NCBI GenBank assembly: GCA_944363975.1
Contig: CALVVU010000003.1
Location: 186,001 to 250,000 of the forward strand
Source: Candidatus Coprovivens excrementavium
GTDB taxonomy: Bacteria; Bacillota_I; Bacilli_A; RF39; UBA660
Length of the DNA: 64,000 nt
Reading direction: 5' to 3'
The first letter of the stretch is position 1. Each line of letters starts with the position of its first letter. The notes under the pieces were generated by a model, which saw only the letters and a program-made list of their open reading frames with translations, searched no databases and was not told where the DNA came from. The translations under genes and the position numbers were made by a program. Of the stretch, positions 46,334 through 55,385 are shown one piece after another.

Positions 46334-47122
46334 TTTTACTTTTTCAATACTTTCGAAAACATAGTTATTATCGTCAGCTTTTTTTAATGTGAAAGTATAT
46401 TTATCAAAATCATTAATCTTATCTTTTGGGAATTCTGTTACATTTTCAGCTATTATTTTTTCGCCGTTACGATCTTGATAGTAGTTTGTATTAGTTCCAT
46501 CATTGAAAACATAAGCAATTGCTAAAGTAGTTTTAATTTTATCTTTTTCTTTTGTTGTTTCGATTATTGAATAGTCAATATATTCATTGGCTGTAGAATA
46601 ATCAGTTACATTATTTCTTTTCATAATATAAGTATCATATTCTTTGTCATAATAGAAATCATAAATAAAGTCATAGTTTTCATCAGCACTTATATTTTCA
46701 AAATCTATTCCAAATAAATACTTAATTGCTTCTCTAATACTTGCACCAGTATAGAAACTTGCGTCATCTAGATTGCCATAGGTACCAGATTGATTTAGAA
46801 TATCAATAACATTGTTAGATACATTTTCGTTAGTTTGTGTTTTGCTTAAATATTTTGTAGCAATTGTTAATACTGACGCTGGGTTTAAATCATCGTAAAC
46901 AATACTATCTGAATTATATAAGATGTCAATTCCACCATATTGTGTATTAAAGCCATATGTCATAGCAGCATAGTAATCAACGATTTTTGATTCCGCCATT
47001 TCTTTTTCATCATCTGTTATTTTTTCTTTGGTAAATGTTCTTACGACAAAGAAAATAATTAATCCTACGATTGCAATTATTAAGATTAGAACTAAAAGTT
47101 TTTTGATGTCCAAATTCTTCAT
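46331..47122 (-). CDS. Membrane-anchored extracytoplasmic protein, unknown
   Basis: I do not recognise this 263-aa protein. It has one N-terminal membrane helix (~9-28, LLVLILIIAIVGLIIFFVV) with a basic inner side, so the remaining ~235 residues should lie outside. This part is rich in Asp, Tyr and Asn (DENYDFIYDFYYDKEYDTY) and predicted mixed alpha/beta. There is no lipobox, sorting signal or catalytic motif. It ends at the shared terminator and is transcribed alone, divergent from the 47219 cluster. Confidence 0.8.
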   Translation of the reverse strand: MKNLDIKKLLVLILIIAIVGLIIFFVVRTFTKEKITDDEKEMAESKIVDYYAAMTYGFNTQYGGIDILYNSDSIVYDDLNPASVLTIATKYLSKTQTNENVSNNVIDILNQSGTYGNLDDASFYTGASIREAIKYLFGIDFENISADENYDFIYDFYYDKEYDTYIMKRNNVTDYSTANEYIDYSIIETTKEKDKIKTTLAIAYVFNDGTNTNYYQDRNGEKIIAENVTEFPKDKINDFDKYTFTLKKADDNNYVFESIEKVK

Positions 47123-47193
47123 TTTTTATAACCTCTTTCCTATTATAAATAATAGCATATATTTAATAATTTATCTATATATTTTTATTTTTA

Positions 47194-47202
47194 TGATAAA
47201 AT
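47194..47202 (+). promoter_or_regulatory. Extended -10 promoter of unknown three-gene cluster
   Basis: TGATAAAAT; a start near 47209 would put the first transcribed bases at AGGTGATAAAATG, a leader of only about 10 nt. Confidence 0.68.
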
Positions 47203-47218
47203 TAATATAGGTGATAAA

Positions 47219-48733
47219 ATGACTAATGAAGTTAAAATGAGTAATTATTATGATGGAATATATGAAGTATTTAATCCACCTTTAGTATATGAAGGTAATT
47301 ATATCTTTTTAATTCGTTCTTTATATGAGTGTTCGAAGAAGAAAAATGGTAAAAATTTGGTAGAAGAATATTTTTATAATAATTATATAAAAGAGATTAT
47401 TTCTTTAATCAAAGAATATGAAAACTTGATAGGAGATTTATTTTTAATTTCGGATTTGAATGTTGATGGGGAAGGAAGAAGTTTAAAAGTTTCTTTAGGG
47501 ATTATAACACAACGAATTTGTTTATCTATGGTAGATGATATACCTGAATTAGGAAGTGATTATAGTACTTATAAAGAAAAGGTAGGGGACTTTTTTAAAA
47601 ATTATAAAAAAGCAATAACATGTTTACAACGCAAAGAATTGAATAATGAATTAAAAGATTATATTACACGCATTGAAAATTTATATAGCAGAAATGAAGA
47701 ATTTCGCAAAGAAAAATATGGAAATAAGTATGTTCCAATGGATTTCTTTCTTTATCTAGAGAAGTTAAGAAGTAAAATTGTTGAGTTTTTAGTTGTTTAT
47801 AAAAGATTAGTTAATGTTTGTAATAAAGAAGTTAATTTAAAAGAATTAGAGGATTTATTAGATTTAGATCAATTTTATTTTACAATGGCTAAATTAATTA
47901 TTGAAAATAATAAAGTTGTTGAAAAAACAGAAGGTAAATTACATTATTCTTTTTCTTATGTAGATGTTTATATTGAAAAGTTAAAATATTTAATGGAAAC
48001 TTATAGTTATGATATAGTTGCTGATGTTGTTTTATTGGATGGAAAGATTGTTAAGTTATCAGCTAAAGATTTGATTAGAGAGTATAATGTAATGAAAAAT
48101 AGACATCCTGAGTATAGAACGGTCGTATTAGATGAGGAAGCTGGAGTTAATTATCAAGATATTAGAGTATTTAATGTACTACTTACTCAAATAGAAACAG
48201 CTATGAAAGATAAAGAATTATCTGTTTCGTGGAAATTATTCAAGAAAGGTGAAAGAGAAGATGAATCTTCAGTTTTGAGTAAAGTATCTTCTGAGAGAAA
48301 AGAAAAAACAGATGATGAAAAAAATGAAGAGTTACGTAGAAGAATTGATTTCTTTGAAAGTTCATCTTATCTATATCGTGTTGAAGGAATTAATAATTTT
48401 GAAGGATATATAGGATATATATATGATAATGGTTATGTTATTTTTGAAAAGTTTTATAAGAGTAAAGAAGGATATGAGTTGGCTTTAGGAAATGCAACAT
48501 ATATAATGAATTTTGCTAATTTTATAGAAATGTCTAAATTATCTAAGTTGGATATTATTAAGTATATTAAAGCTGGAAATACTGATATTATAAGAAGATA
48601 TCATACTAGTAATTGGGCTAAGAAAATAGAAGCAATCATAAATGGGATAGGTTATGATGTTGATACAACTAAAGTAATAGAAAATTTAATTAAAAATGGG
48701 GAGTTAAATAATAGGAGGTCGTTGAATCAATGA
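47219..48733 (+). CDS. Uncharacterised 504-aa cytoplasmic protein
   Basis: I do not recognise this protein. It is soluble, mostly helical and charged, without membrane segments or signal. The N-terminal 240 residues look like a helical bundle. A middle part (MKNRHPEYRTVVLDEE, ~290-305) is followed by a Lys/Glu linker with SSERKEKTDDEKNEELRRR (~355-378) and a more aromatic C-terminal part (FEGYIGYIYDNGYVIFEKFY). The last part looks like a small beta domain. It is first in a tight three-gene operon: the next gene starts in its stop codon (ATGA). Confidence 0.85.
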   Translation: MTNEVKMSNYYDGIYEVFNPPLVYEGNYIFLIRSLYECSKKKNGKNLVEEYFYNNYIKEIISLIKEYENLIGDLFLISDLNVDGEGRSLKVSLGIITQRICLSMVDDIPELGSDYSTYKEKVGDFFKNYKKAITCLQRKELNNELKDYITRIENLYSRNEEFRKEKYGNKYVPMDFFLYLEKLRSKIVEFLVVYKRLVNVCNKEVNLKELEDLLDLDQFYFTMAKLIIENNKVVEKTEGKLHYSFSYVDVYIEKLKYLMETYSYDIVADVVLLDGKIVKLSAKDLIREYNVMKNRHPEYRTVVLDEEAGVNYQDIRVFNVLLTQIETAMKDKELSVSWKLFKKGEREDESSVLSKVSSERKEKTDDEKNEELRRRIDFFESSSYLYRVEGINNFEGYIGYIYDNGYVIFEKFYKSKEGYELALGNATYIMNFANFIEMSKLSKLDIIKYIKAGNTDIIRRYHTSNWAKKIEAIINGIGYDVDTTKVIENLIKNGELNNRRSLNQ

Positions 48734-49164
48734 ACGATATAATTAATTATATTGATGCAGAAAAAGATATCTTAGAACAACTTATTAAAATAGATAATGA
48801 AAAAATGTTTGATACAATGACTTATGATGAATTTTTTGAAAATTGTATGGTAGTTTTGTCTAAAAGTAAAAATATTGAAAGTGAAAAAAATATTTTGTTT
48901 GTTACAGAAGGTAATCCGATACTTACTTTGAATATTTTAAATAATGTTGTTAATGTAGATAAAGAGGTAGTTATTTTTTTGAATCAGGGTTATCAAGGAT
49001 TAAATAAATGGCTATATGATAGATATATAAATATAACTGGAAATATAAAACATAGTATCGATTTAGGAAGCAATTATAATAAATATATCGGAAAAGGTTA
49101 TAAAGTTGTTCCATTAGGCGAAAAGGCCTTTAGAGATGAGGTTTTGAGGGATTTTTATGAGTAA
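48730..49164 (+). CDS. Uncharacterised 144-aa protein
   Basis: I do not recognise it. The N-terminal half is helical and acidic. The second half has alternating strands and loops (NILFVTEGNPILTLNILNN, KEVVIFLNQGYQGLNKWLY, KGYKVVPLG), which could be a small alpha/beta nucleotide-binding-like fold. No known motif. It is coupled on both sides: 4-nt overlap with the 504-aa gene and 8-nt overlap with the amidotransferase gene. A GGAGG lies 12 nt before its ATG. Confidence 0.82.
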   Translation: MNDIINYIDAEKDILEQLIKIDNEKMFDTMTYDEFFENCMVVLSKSKNIESEKNILFVTEGNPILTLNILNNVVNVDKEVVIFLNQGYQGLNKWLYDRYINITGNIKHSIDLGSNYNKYIGKGYKVVPLGEKAFRDEVLRDFYE

Positions 49165-49846
49165 AAAACCAATTATAGGTATATTACCAACTAGTAATTA
49201 TATGGTTACAAATGATACTTTTGCCGATACTTACAGATATGGTAATAATTATATAAAAAAAATTGTTGAAAATGATGCTATTCCTCTTTTGATTCCTTTA
49301 AGTGATGAGAAAGTAATTGAAGAAACTCTAGAAATTTGTGATGGTTTAATTTTACCAGGAGGTAATAGAATAAGACCTGTTAATTTTGAAATAATTGATT
49401 ATTTTTATAAAGTGAAAAAGCCTATATTTGGAATATGTATGGGAATGCAGACATTAGCAATGTATTCAGTTAATATGGAAAATAATGAAATAAAAAAAAT
49501 TATTAAGATGATTGATAATGGAGTTAATCATTGGCCAGTAGAATTAACAAGAGATAATAATGACGAAGTAGTACATAAAGATATTATTGATAAAGATTCT
49601 TTGTTATATTCAATATTACAAGAACAAGAAATTATGGTTAATAGTGTTCATAAAAATATAATTACTGAAGTTGGTTCGAAATTTAGGATAAGTATAAGAT
49701 CCGAAGATAATTTAATTGAAGGAATAGAATATAAAGATGATGATCGTTTTATTATAGGTGTGCAATTTCATCCAGAAATTTTGCCACAATTTAATAATCT
49801 TTTTAGAGTTTTTATTGAAGAATGTGAAAAAAGGAAAAAAATATAA
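49157..49846 (+). CDS. Class I glutamine amidotransferase-like (peptidase C26) hydrolase
   Basis: This 229-aa protein has a C26/gamma-glutamyl hydrolase fold. The nucleophile elbow GICMGMQTL supplies Cys, and GVQFHPE supplies His and Glu of the triad; CDGLILPGG is the oxyanion strand. It is closest in pattern to PuuD-like gamma-Glu-GABA hydrolases (MSKKPIIGILPTS start, LPGG). No polyamine or folate genes are near. Being encoded with two unknown proteins suggests a dedicated pathway or acceptor-specific amidohydrolase. The substrate is unknown. Confidence 0.85.
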   Translation: MSKKPIIGILPTSNYMVTNDTFADTYRYGNNYIKKIVENDAIPLLIPLSDEKVIEETLEICDGLILPGGNRIRPVNFEIIDYFYKVKKPIFGICMGMQTLAMYSVNMENNEIKKIIKMIDNGVNHWPVELTRDNNDEVVHKDIIDKDSLLYSILQEQEIMVNSVHKNIITEVGSKFRISIRSEDNLIEGIEYKDDDRFIIGVQFHPEILPQFNNLFRVFIEECEKRKKI

Positions 49847-49864
49847 GTTTTTTCCTTTTTTTAT
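49827..49864 (+). terminator. Intrinsic terminator of the 47219-49846 operon
   Basis: AAAAAGGAAAAAA pairs with TTTTTTCCTTTTT around 49828-49860, ending in a T run. Confidence 0.8.
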
Positions 49865-49895
49865 TGTAAAAAAAGACAATATGATACCTATTTTT

Positions 49896-49904
49896 TGGTA
49901 TAAT
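49896..49904 (+). promoter_or_regulatory. Extended -10 promoter of polA
   Basis: TGGTATAAT; predicted start near 49911 is at the TAGGTGAT ribosome site, leader about 12 nt. Confidence 0.75.
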
Positions 49905-49922
49905 AATTTTTAGGTGATTATA

Positions 49923-52487
49923 ATGAAAAAAATAATACTTGTTGATGGTAATAATTTAATGTTTAGAAGTTATTATGCAACTGCCTATACAGGTAATGTT
50001 ATGAAAAATAGTAAGGGTATGCCAACAAATGCTTTATATGGGTTTGTGGGAATGATGAATAAAATAATTCATGAAGAAAAGCCTGAGTATATTGCTGTTG
50101 CGTTTGATGTTGGAAAGAATTTTAGAAAGCAGAAATATGAAACATATAAAGAAGGACGCGCAGAAACACCTAATGAATTAAAATTACAAATGCCAGTAGC
50201 AAGAGATATATTACGTGCTATGGGAATTAAATATTTTGAATTAGAGCCTTATGAAGCAGATGATATAATTGGAACTTTTGCTAAAATGTGTGAAAATGAT
50301 CCTGAATACGAAGCAACGATTGTTTCATCGGATAAAGATTTATTACAATTAATAAGTGATGAAACAGAGGTTAAGCTTTTAAAACAAAAAGATTATATTC
50401 GTTATAATCATGAGACTTTTAAGGAAGATTGGGGATTTGAACCAATACATATGATTGATTATAAAGCCTTAGCTGGTGATCCTTCTGATAATATACCTGG
50501 GGTTAAAGGTATCGGTGATAAGACGGCTATAAATTTATTAAAAACTTATGAATCAATTGAAGATATTTATAATCATATTGATGAAATAAAAGGCAAATTA
50601 CAAGAAAAATTAATTGCTGATAAGGATAGCGCCTTTATTAGTAAGGAAATAGCGACAATTTATAGAGATGTTCCTTTAGATGTTAATTTAGATGATGTTA
50701 AGTATAGTGGACCTGATTTAATTGCATTAAATAAAATATATGAGGAATTAGAATTTTATTCGTATATAAAGAAGAATGTTGAAAGTAGTAAGGCTGCTTT
50801 AAATACAATTAAATTTATTAATGTTAAAGATAAAGATGATTTAAAAAATATTGAAGACATTGTATCGTTGTATATTGAAGTAAACGCCGAAAATTATCAT
50901 GATGCTGATATCGTTGGAATAGGTTTATGTGATAGTAAAAATAACTATTTTATTAATAATACATTGTTGGAAGATGTTGTTGATATTTTAAAAAATAAAA
51001 GAATATATACTTATGATCAAAAGAAAAATATTGTAGTTCTAAAAAAAGAAGGATTAGAGGTAAACTCTGTTTTTGATGTTATGATTGCAGCATATTTACT
51101 AAATATTAATAGTAAAGATGATATTGCATATTTAATGAATTCAAATGGTTGTGAAGTTACTTTTTATTCTCAAAGTTTAAAAAATGGTTTTGATAAAAAA
51201 GATATTGTTTTAAAAGCTCGTTTTATATATGATATTGTTCCTCAATATTTGGATAGTTTAAAAAAAGAAGAAATGATTGATTTATTTAATAATATAGAAA
51301 TGCCATTAATAACTGTTTTAGCTAATATGGAATATAATGGTATTAGAGTTGATGCTAATATTTTAAAAGATATGGAAAATGAAATGTCTGGAAGAATAGA
51401 TGAAATTGTTAAGGAAATATATGATTTAGCTGGTGAAGAATTTAATATAAGTAGTCCTAAGCAATTAGGAGTAATATTATTTGAAAAGTTAAATTTACCT
51501 GGTGCTAAAAAAACAAAAACAGGGTATAAAACTGATGTAAGTATATTAAATAAATTAGTTAATGAGCATCCAATAATAAGTAAAATATTAGAATATAGAG
51601 GATTATCTAAGATTAAAAGTACTTATTTAGAAGGATTAACTAATTATATTCGTGAGGATGGAAAGATACATACAATATATAAACAAAATTTAACACGTAC
51701 AGGAAGGCTTTCATCTGTAGAACCTAATTTACAAAATATTCCGGCTAGAGATGAAGATGGTAGAAAGATTAGAAAGGCTTTTTTACCAGAATATGATATG
51801 TTTTTAAGTTCTGATTATTCTCAAATGGAATTAAGAGTGTTGGCTCATGTGTCTGGTTCTAAAGAATTGCAACAGGCGTTTATTAACGGGGAGGATATTC
51901 ATAGTCGTGTTGCAGCAGATATGTATGGTATTCCAATCGAGGAAGTTACTAAAGAGCAAAGAAAAACTGCTAAAGCTGTTATATTTGGAATCGTGTATGG
52001 AATATCAGGATTTGGTTTGGGAGAAAACTTAGAGATAAGTGCTAAAGAAGCGAGGTCGTTTATTAATAAATATTATGAATTATATCCTGGTGTTAAAAAT
52101 TATATGGATAATGTAGTTAAAGATGCATATCGTGACGGCTATGTAAAAACTTTGTTTAATCGTAAAAGAGTAATAGATGAATTGAATAATAAAAATTTTA
52201 TGATTAGACAAAGTGGAGAAAGAATAGCTTTAAATACACCAATTCAAGGAACTAGTGCTGATATTATGAAAATAGCAATGGTAAATATATTTAAAGAGAT
52301 GCAAGAAAAGAAATTAAAAAGTAAAATGTTGCTTCAAGTACATGATGAGTTAATTTTTGATGTTGTTAAGGAGGAAAAAGATATCTTAGAAGAGCTAGTT
52401 ACACGTAATATGGAAAATGGTGTTAAGATAGATGTTCCATTTAAGGTTAGTCATGATTATGGAACTGATTGGTATGAAACAAAGTAA
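49923..52487 (+). CDS. polA: DNA polymerase I
   Basis: PolA fills gaps and removes RNA primers. The 5'-3' exonuclease domain is intact (~1-285: LVDGNNLMFRSYYA, YEADDIIGT, SSDKDLLQLI, DNIPGVKGIGDKTA). The middle 3'-5' exonuclease domain is degenerate, lacking the DxE motif, as in Bacillus. The polymerase domain carries SDYSQMELRVLAHVSG (motif A), RKTAKAVIFGIVYGISGFG (motif B) and VHDELIFDV (motif C). 854 aa. The ATG at 49923 follows AGGTGAT. The cluster polA-(CDF-like)-mutM resembles the polA-mutM pair of Bacillus. Confidence 0.97.
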   Translation: MKKIILVDGNNLMFRSYYATAYTGNVMKNSKGMPTNALYGFVGMMNKIIHEEKPEYIAVAFDVGKNFRKQKYETYKEGRAETPNELKLQMPVARDILRAMGIKYFELEPYEADDIIGTFAKMCENDPEYEATIVSSDKDLLQLISDETEVKLLKQKDYIRYNHETFKEDWGFEPIHMIDYKALAGDPSDNIPGVKGIGDKTAINLLKTYESIEDIYNHIDEIKGKLQEKLIADKDSAFISKEIATIYRDVPLDVNLDDVKYSGPDLIALNKIYEELEFYSYIKKNVESSKAALNTIKFINVKDKDDLKNIEDIVSLYIEVNAENYHDADIVGIGLCDSKNNYFINNTLLEDVVDILKNKRIYTYDQKKNIVVLKKEGLEVNSVFDVMIAAYLLNINSKDDIAYLMNSNGCEVTFYSQSLKNGFDKKDIVLKARFIYDIVPQYLDSLKKEEMIDLFNNIEMPLITVLANMEYNGIRVDANILKDMENEMSGRIDEIVKEIYDLAGEEFNISSPKQLGVILFEKLNLPGAKKTKTGYKTDVSILNKLVNEHPIISKILEYRGLSKIKSTYLEGLTNYIREDGKIHTIYKQNLTRTGRLSSVEPNLQNIPARDEDGRKIRKAFLPEYDMFLSSDYSQMELRVLAHVSGSKELQQAFINGEDIHSRVAADMYGIPIEEVTKEQRKTAKAVIFGIVYGISGFGLGENLEISAKEARSFINKYYELYPGVKNYMDNVVKDAYRDGYVKTLFNRKRVIDELNNKNFMIRQSGERIALNTPIQGTSADIMKIAMVNIFKEMQEKKLKSKMLLQVHDELIFDVVKEEKDILEELVTRNMENGVKIDVPFKVSHDYGTDWYETK

Positions 52488-52501
52488 TTTAGGAGGGTTT
52501 T

Positions 52502-53410
52502 ATGAAGGAAGTAAAAACATTTATAGTAGTTGATTTTGTGTTATTTCTTGTTAAATTAATTGCTGGATTAGTTTGTAATTCTTATACAATTATGGCAAGT
52601 GGAATATATGATTTAATTCTTATTATTACAGCATTATTTTTAATAAGTAAAAAAGATAATAAATCTTATAAAGGAATTATAAGTTCATTATGGGGATTTA
52701 TTGTTGTTTTGTCAGGATTAGGAATAATTTTCTTTAGTATGATTAATAAAATAGAAAAAGTATCTTTCTTTATTTTATTATTTTTGTTATTAGCAATAAT
52801 TATTAGATATTTTGTATCTTGTTTTTATACTAATATTAGTTATCAAAAGAAAAAAGGTTTGCTTTCTTATGGAAATATAAATAGTTCAATAGACTTTTAT
52901 AATTATGGAGTTATTATAGGTGTTTTAATTTTTAGTAAATTAAGTAGATGGTTAGATATATTTAAATATGCAGATCGTTTAGGTACGATTTTAATAGCTA
53001 TTTTAATTATAATTAGAGGAATAAAGATAATTGTTAATAGTTTTAAATATTTAGAAAATAAAAACAACTTAGTAAATAAAGAAGAAATACGAAGTGAAAT
53101 ATTGAAAAGAGATGAAATTAAAGACTTAGAGAAAATTGAAGTATATTCTTTTGGTGGAATAACTAAGTTAAATTGTATGATTCGTATTAAAGATAGTCTT
53201 CAATTACTTGATTTGAATTCTTTTATAGTTACATTACAAGATTATTTATTAAAATTTGCCAATGTTGTACAAATTAATTTAGTTGAAAAATATGAAAAGA
53301 AAAAAGTAAAAGTAAGGAGTATGAAGCAAGATGCCAGAAATAGCAGAAGTCGAAACAGTAAGACAAACTCTAAAAAAAAGAATTCTAAACAAAAAAATAA
53401 AAAACGTTAA
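52502..53410 (+). CDS. Divergent cation-diffusion-facilitator-like membrane protein
   Basis: This 302-aa protein has six hydrophobic segments and a cytoplasmic C-terminal domain (~200-265) like the CDF fold. The SYTIMASGIYDLILI and YGNINSSIDFYNYGVIIG helices align with the CDF zinc-site helices, but the usual HxxxD/DxxxD pairs are reduced to single Asp residues. Metal transport may thus be altered or lost. The tail is strongly basic (SKTNSKKKNSKQKNKKR). Its last 80 nt overlap mutM in another frame, and the odd basic tail comes exactly from that overlap. Coupled to polA by a 14-nt gap with AGGAGG. Confidence 0.7.
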   Translation: MKEVKTFIVVDFVLFLVKLIAGLVCNSYTIMASGIYDLILIITALFLISKKDNKSYKGIISSLWGFIVVLSGLGIIFFSMINKIEKVSFFILLFLLLAIIIRYFVSCFYTNISYQKKKGLLSYGNINSSIDFYNYGVIIGVLIFSKLSRWLDIFKYADRLGTILIAILIIIRGIKIIVNSFKYLENKNNLVNKEEIRSEILKRDEIKDLEKIEVYSFGGITKLNCMIRIKDSLQLLDLNSFIVTLQDYLLKFANVVQINLVEKYEKKKVKVRSMKQDARNSRSRNSKTNSKKKNSKQKNKKR

Positions 53411-54149
53411 TGTTTTATATGAAAGATTAATAGAAAGTGATTTGGAAGAGTTTAAAAAAAATTTAATTGGTCTTGAGTTCAAAGATATATTAAGAAAAGG
53501 TAAATGGTTATTATTTGATATAGGTGATTATTATTTATGTAGTCATTTGAGAATGGAAGGAAAGTATTTTATAAAAAAACATGATGAAGTAATTGATAAG
53601 CATGAACATGTTATATTTTCTTTTGAAGATGGAACTGATTTGAGATATCATGATACTCGAAAATTTGGGAGAATGAATTTAGTATTAAAAGATAAATTAG
53701 ATACTGTTGAAGGAGTTAGAAAGCAGGGAATTGAACCAACTGATTCTAATTTAACTAAAGAATATCTTTATGAAAAATTTCATAAAAAGAAATTACCTAT
53801 GAAAACGCTTTTATTAGATCAAACAATTATTTCTGGTTTAGGAAATATATATGCTGATGAAGTTTTATTTGGAGCCAGAATCAAACCAATGAGGTTAGGA
53901 AATACAATTACTTTAGAAGAATGTGATAAAATTGTTAAATCAAGCCGAGAAATTATTGAGGAAGCTATTAAGTGTGGTGGGACAACAATAAGAAGTTATA
54001 CTTCTAGTTTAGGAGTAACAGGGAGATTTCAACAGAACTTAATGGTTCATAAAAGAGAAAATGAAGAATGTAAAATTTGTCATAGTTTAATTAAAAAAAT
54101 TGTGATTGGTGGAAGAAGTACATATTATTGTGAAAAATGTCAATTATAG
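53331..54149 (+). CDS. mutM: Formamidopyrimidine-DNA glycosylase
   Basis: Fpg/MutM excises 8-oxoguanine. After Met removal the N terminus is PEIAEVETVRQ, giving the catalytic Pro and Glu, although the usual PELPEVE has Ile-Ala here. The LLDQTIISGLGNIYADEVLF helix-two-turn-helix, the GGTTIRSYTSSLGVTGRFQ segment and the C-terminal zinc finger CKICH...YYCEKC are present. 272 aa. It starts within the upstream CDF-like gene, 80 nt before that gene's stop, with AAGGAG 12 nt upstream. Confidence 0.95.
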   Translation: MPEIAEVETVRQTLKKRILNKKIKNVNVLYERLIESDLEEFKKNLIGLEFKDILRKGKWLLFDIGDYYLCSHLRMEGKYFIKKHDEVIDKHEHVIFSFEDGTDLRYHDTRKFGRMNLVLKDKLDTVEGVRKQGIEPTDSNLTKEYLYEKFHKKKLPMKTLLLDQTIISGLGNIYADEVLFGARIKPMRLGNTITLEECDKIVKSSREIIEEAIKCGGTTIRSYTSSLGVTGRFQQNLMVHKRENEECKICHSLIKKIVIGGRSTYYCEKCQL

Positions 54150-54177
54150 ATCATTTATAAATAAAATGATCTTTTTG
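54148..54177 (+). terminator. Intrinsic terminator of polA-mutM
   Basis: AGATCATTT (54148-54156) pairs with AAATGATCT (54164-54172), then T's. Confidence 0.85.
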
Positions 54178-54247
54178 TTTAGTTTTAAGAACTTTATATA
54201 AAACATTAGTTAAAATATATTAAAAAATATAAGAGTACCTTTAAATT

Positions 54248-54275
54248 TGGCTAAGTAAGATAAATATGTTAAAAT
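54248..54275 (+). promoter_or_regulatory. Sigma-A promoter with -35 and extended -10
   Basis: TTGGCT, exact 17-nt spacer, TAAAAT preceded by TGT. It would give a leader of about 20 nt for the gene at 54303. Confidence 0.65.
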
Positions 54276-54302
54276 ATTGGCATTTAAAGGGGTGTGGTAT
54301 AT

Positions 54303-54677
54303 TTGAGAGCAAGAGCTATTTATATTAAAACAATTCCTTATATAGTTAAAAATAGGGATGGTAAATATAGTAAACAAAGTATTAGAGTAATGTTAGATAA
54401 TGAACTAGAACACTGGATATGTTTGAAGTTATGTCGAGACAATAAAGTTTATGCAGAAAGAATGAGATGTTTACATAGAGGAGAAATCTTAAGAATAAGA
54501 GATTATATAATGAGTATATTGGCTGGTAATAAGAATGGCATAACATCAGATATGCTTAATAATACTTTGAAATCAGCAATTAACGAATTAAATATTGATA
54601 CTAAAGATTTATATAAAATAGATGAAGAAGAGTATCAAGAAATTAGTAATTCATTGTTGTGTAGGAAAAGAAAATAA
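54303..54677 (+). CDS. Uncharacterised small basic protein
   Basis: I do not recognise this 124-aa protein. It has a beta-like start (RAIYIKTIPYIVKNRDG), a Cys/Arg-rich middle (CLKLCRDNKVYAERMRCLHRGEIL) and a helical C-terminal half. Five Cys are spread over the length. I take the TTG at 54303 because AAAGGGG at 54286-54292 is 10 nt away; the GTG at 54294 is only one base from that site. Start uncertain. It has its own promoter and terminator. Confidence 0.65.
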   Translation: MRARAIYIKTIPYIVKNRDGKYSKQSIRVMLDNELEHWICLKLCRDNKVYAERMRCLHRGEILRIRDYIMSILAGNKNGITSDMLNNTLKSAINELNIDTKDLYKIDEEEYQEISNSLLCRKRK

Positions 54678-54700
54678 CTTTTTTGAAAAGTTATTTTTTT
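54675..54700 (+). terminator. Intrinsic terminator abutting the next promoter
   Basis: TAACTTTT (54675-54682) pairs with AAAAGTTA (54686-54693), then seven T's; the last T is the first base of the following extended -10. Confidence 0.88.
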
Positions 54701-54708
54701 GATATAAT
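54700..54708 (+). promoter_or_regulatory. Extended -10 promoter
   Basis: TGATATAAT directly after the terminator T tract; predicted start near 54715, leader about 12 nt. Confidence 0.72.
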
Positions 54709-54726
54709 ATTGTTGATGGTGATTAT

Positions 54727-55329
54727 ATGAAAAAATTATTTTTTATGATTATTCTTCTAGGAATATGTTTATCTATTCCAAAAGCATTAGATGTTCCGAA
54801 ATTTGTAAGTCAAAAAAGTAAATGTGTTGAAGTAAATGAAAATGTTGCTATTATACCAGTAAATGTTATAGTCTATCGAAGTGGTGATTTAGTTTCCTTG
54901 ATAGATGATAATATTTTAGGATTAATTGATAATGACGAAACTTACGAGATTACAATTGATAATTTAAAAAGTAATAATGTAGAAAATATCTTTATTTCTT
55001 CATTAAAAGATAACAATAATCAAACTTATATAAATTATAGTATAGAGAAAGATATACATTTAAATGCTGGGGATAATTTAATGGCTTTTGACTTAGTAAT
55101 TAATTTTAAAGAAACAATTCCTGATAAAATGGATATTTTAGGTGATGAAGTAATTATAGGTGATAAAGATACTTGTAGTTTTCTTAATAAAGAAAATTCA
55201 GAAATAGTTAGAACAGAAGTTTTTTTTAAAAAAGGAGAATCTTATGCATATATTTATATTTTAGTAATTATTATTTTATTAATGTTAGCTATTTTAGAAT
55301 TTATAGTTATTTTGAGAAGAAAGAAATAA
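54727..55329 (+). CDS. Secreted membrane-anchored protein, unknown
   Basis: This 200-aa protein has a signal peptide (MKKLFFMIILLGICLSIPKALD), a ~150-aa extracellular beta-rich domain (VNVIVYRSGDLVSLIDDN; ...LNAGDNLMAFDLVINFKETIPDK) and a C-terminal membrane helix with RRKK tail. The ectodomain strand pattern (hydrophobic alternation ending in 'AGDNLMAFDLVINF') recalls cohesin-like or Ig-like folds, but this is weak. The lack of a sorting motif suggests anchoring only by the helix. Single-gene unit. Confidence 0.75.
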   Translation: MKKLFFMIILLGICLSIPKALDVPKFVSQKSKCVEVNENVAIIPVNVIVYRSGDLVSLIDDNILGLIDNDETYEITIDNLKSNNVENIFISSLKDNNNQTYINYSIEKDIHLNAGDNLMAFDLVINFKETIPDKMDILGDEVIIGDKDTCSFLNKENSEIVRTEVFFKKGESYAYIYILVIIILLMLAILEFIVILRRKK

Positions 55330-55350
55330 ATAATTGTTTATTTCTTTTTC
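55321..55350 (+). terminator. Intrinsic terminator
   Basis: AAGAAATAAA (55321-55330) pairs with TTTATTTCTT (55337-55346), then T's. Confidence 0.78.
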
Positions 55351-55352
55351 TT

Positions 55353-55361
55353 TGTTATAAT
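55353..55361 (+). promoter_or_regulatory. Extended -10 promoter of fic gene
   Basis: TGTTATAAT; predicted start near 55368, leader about 18 nt. Confidence 0.7.
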
Positions 55362-55385
55362 AGCTATTTATAGGAGATGACTATA

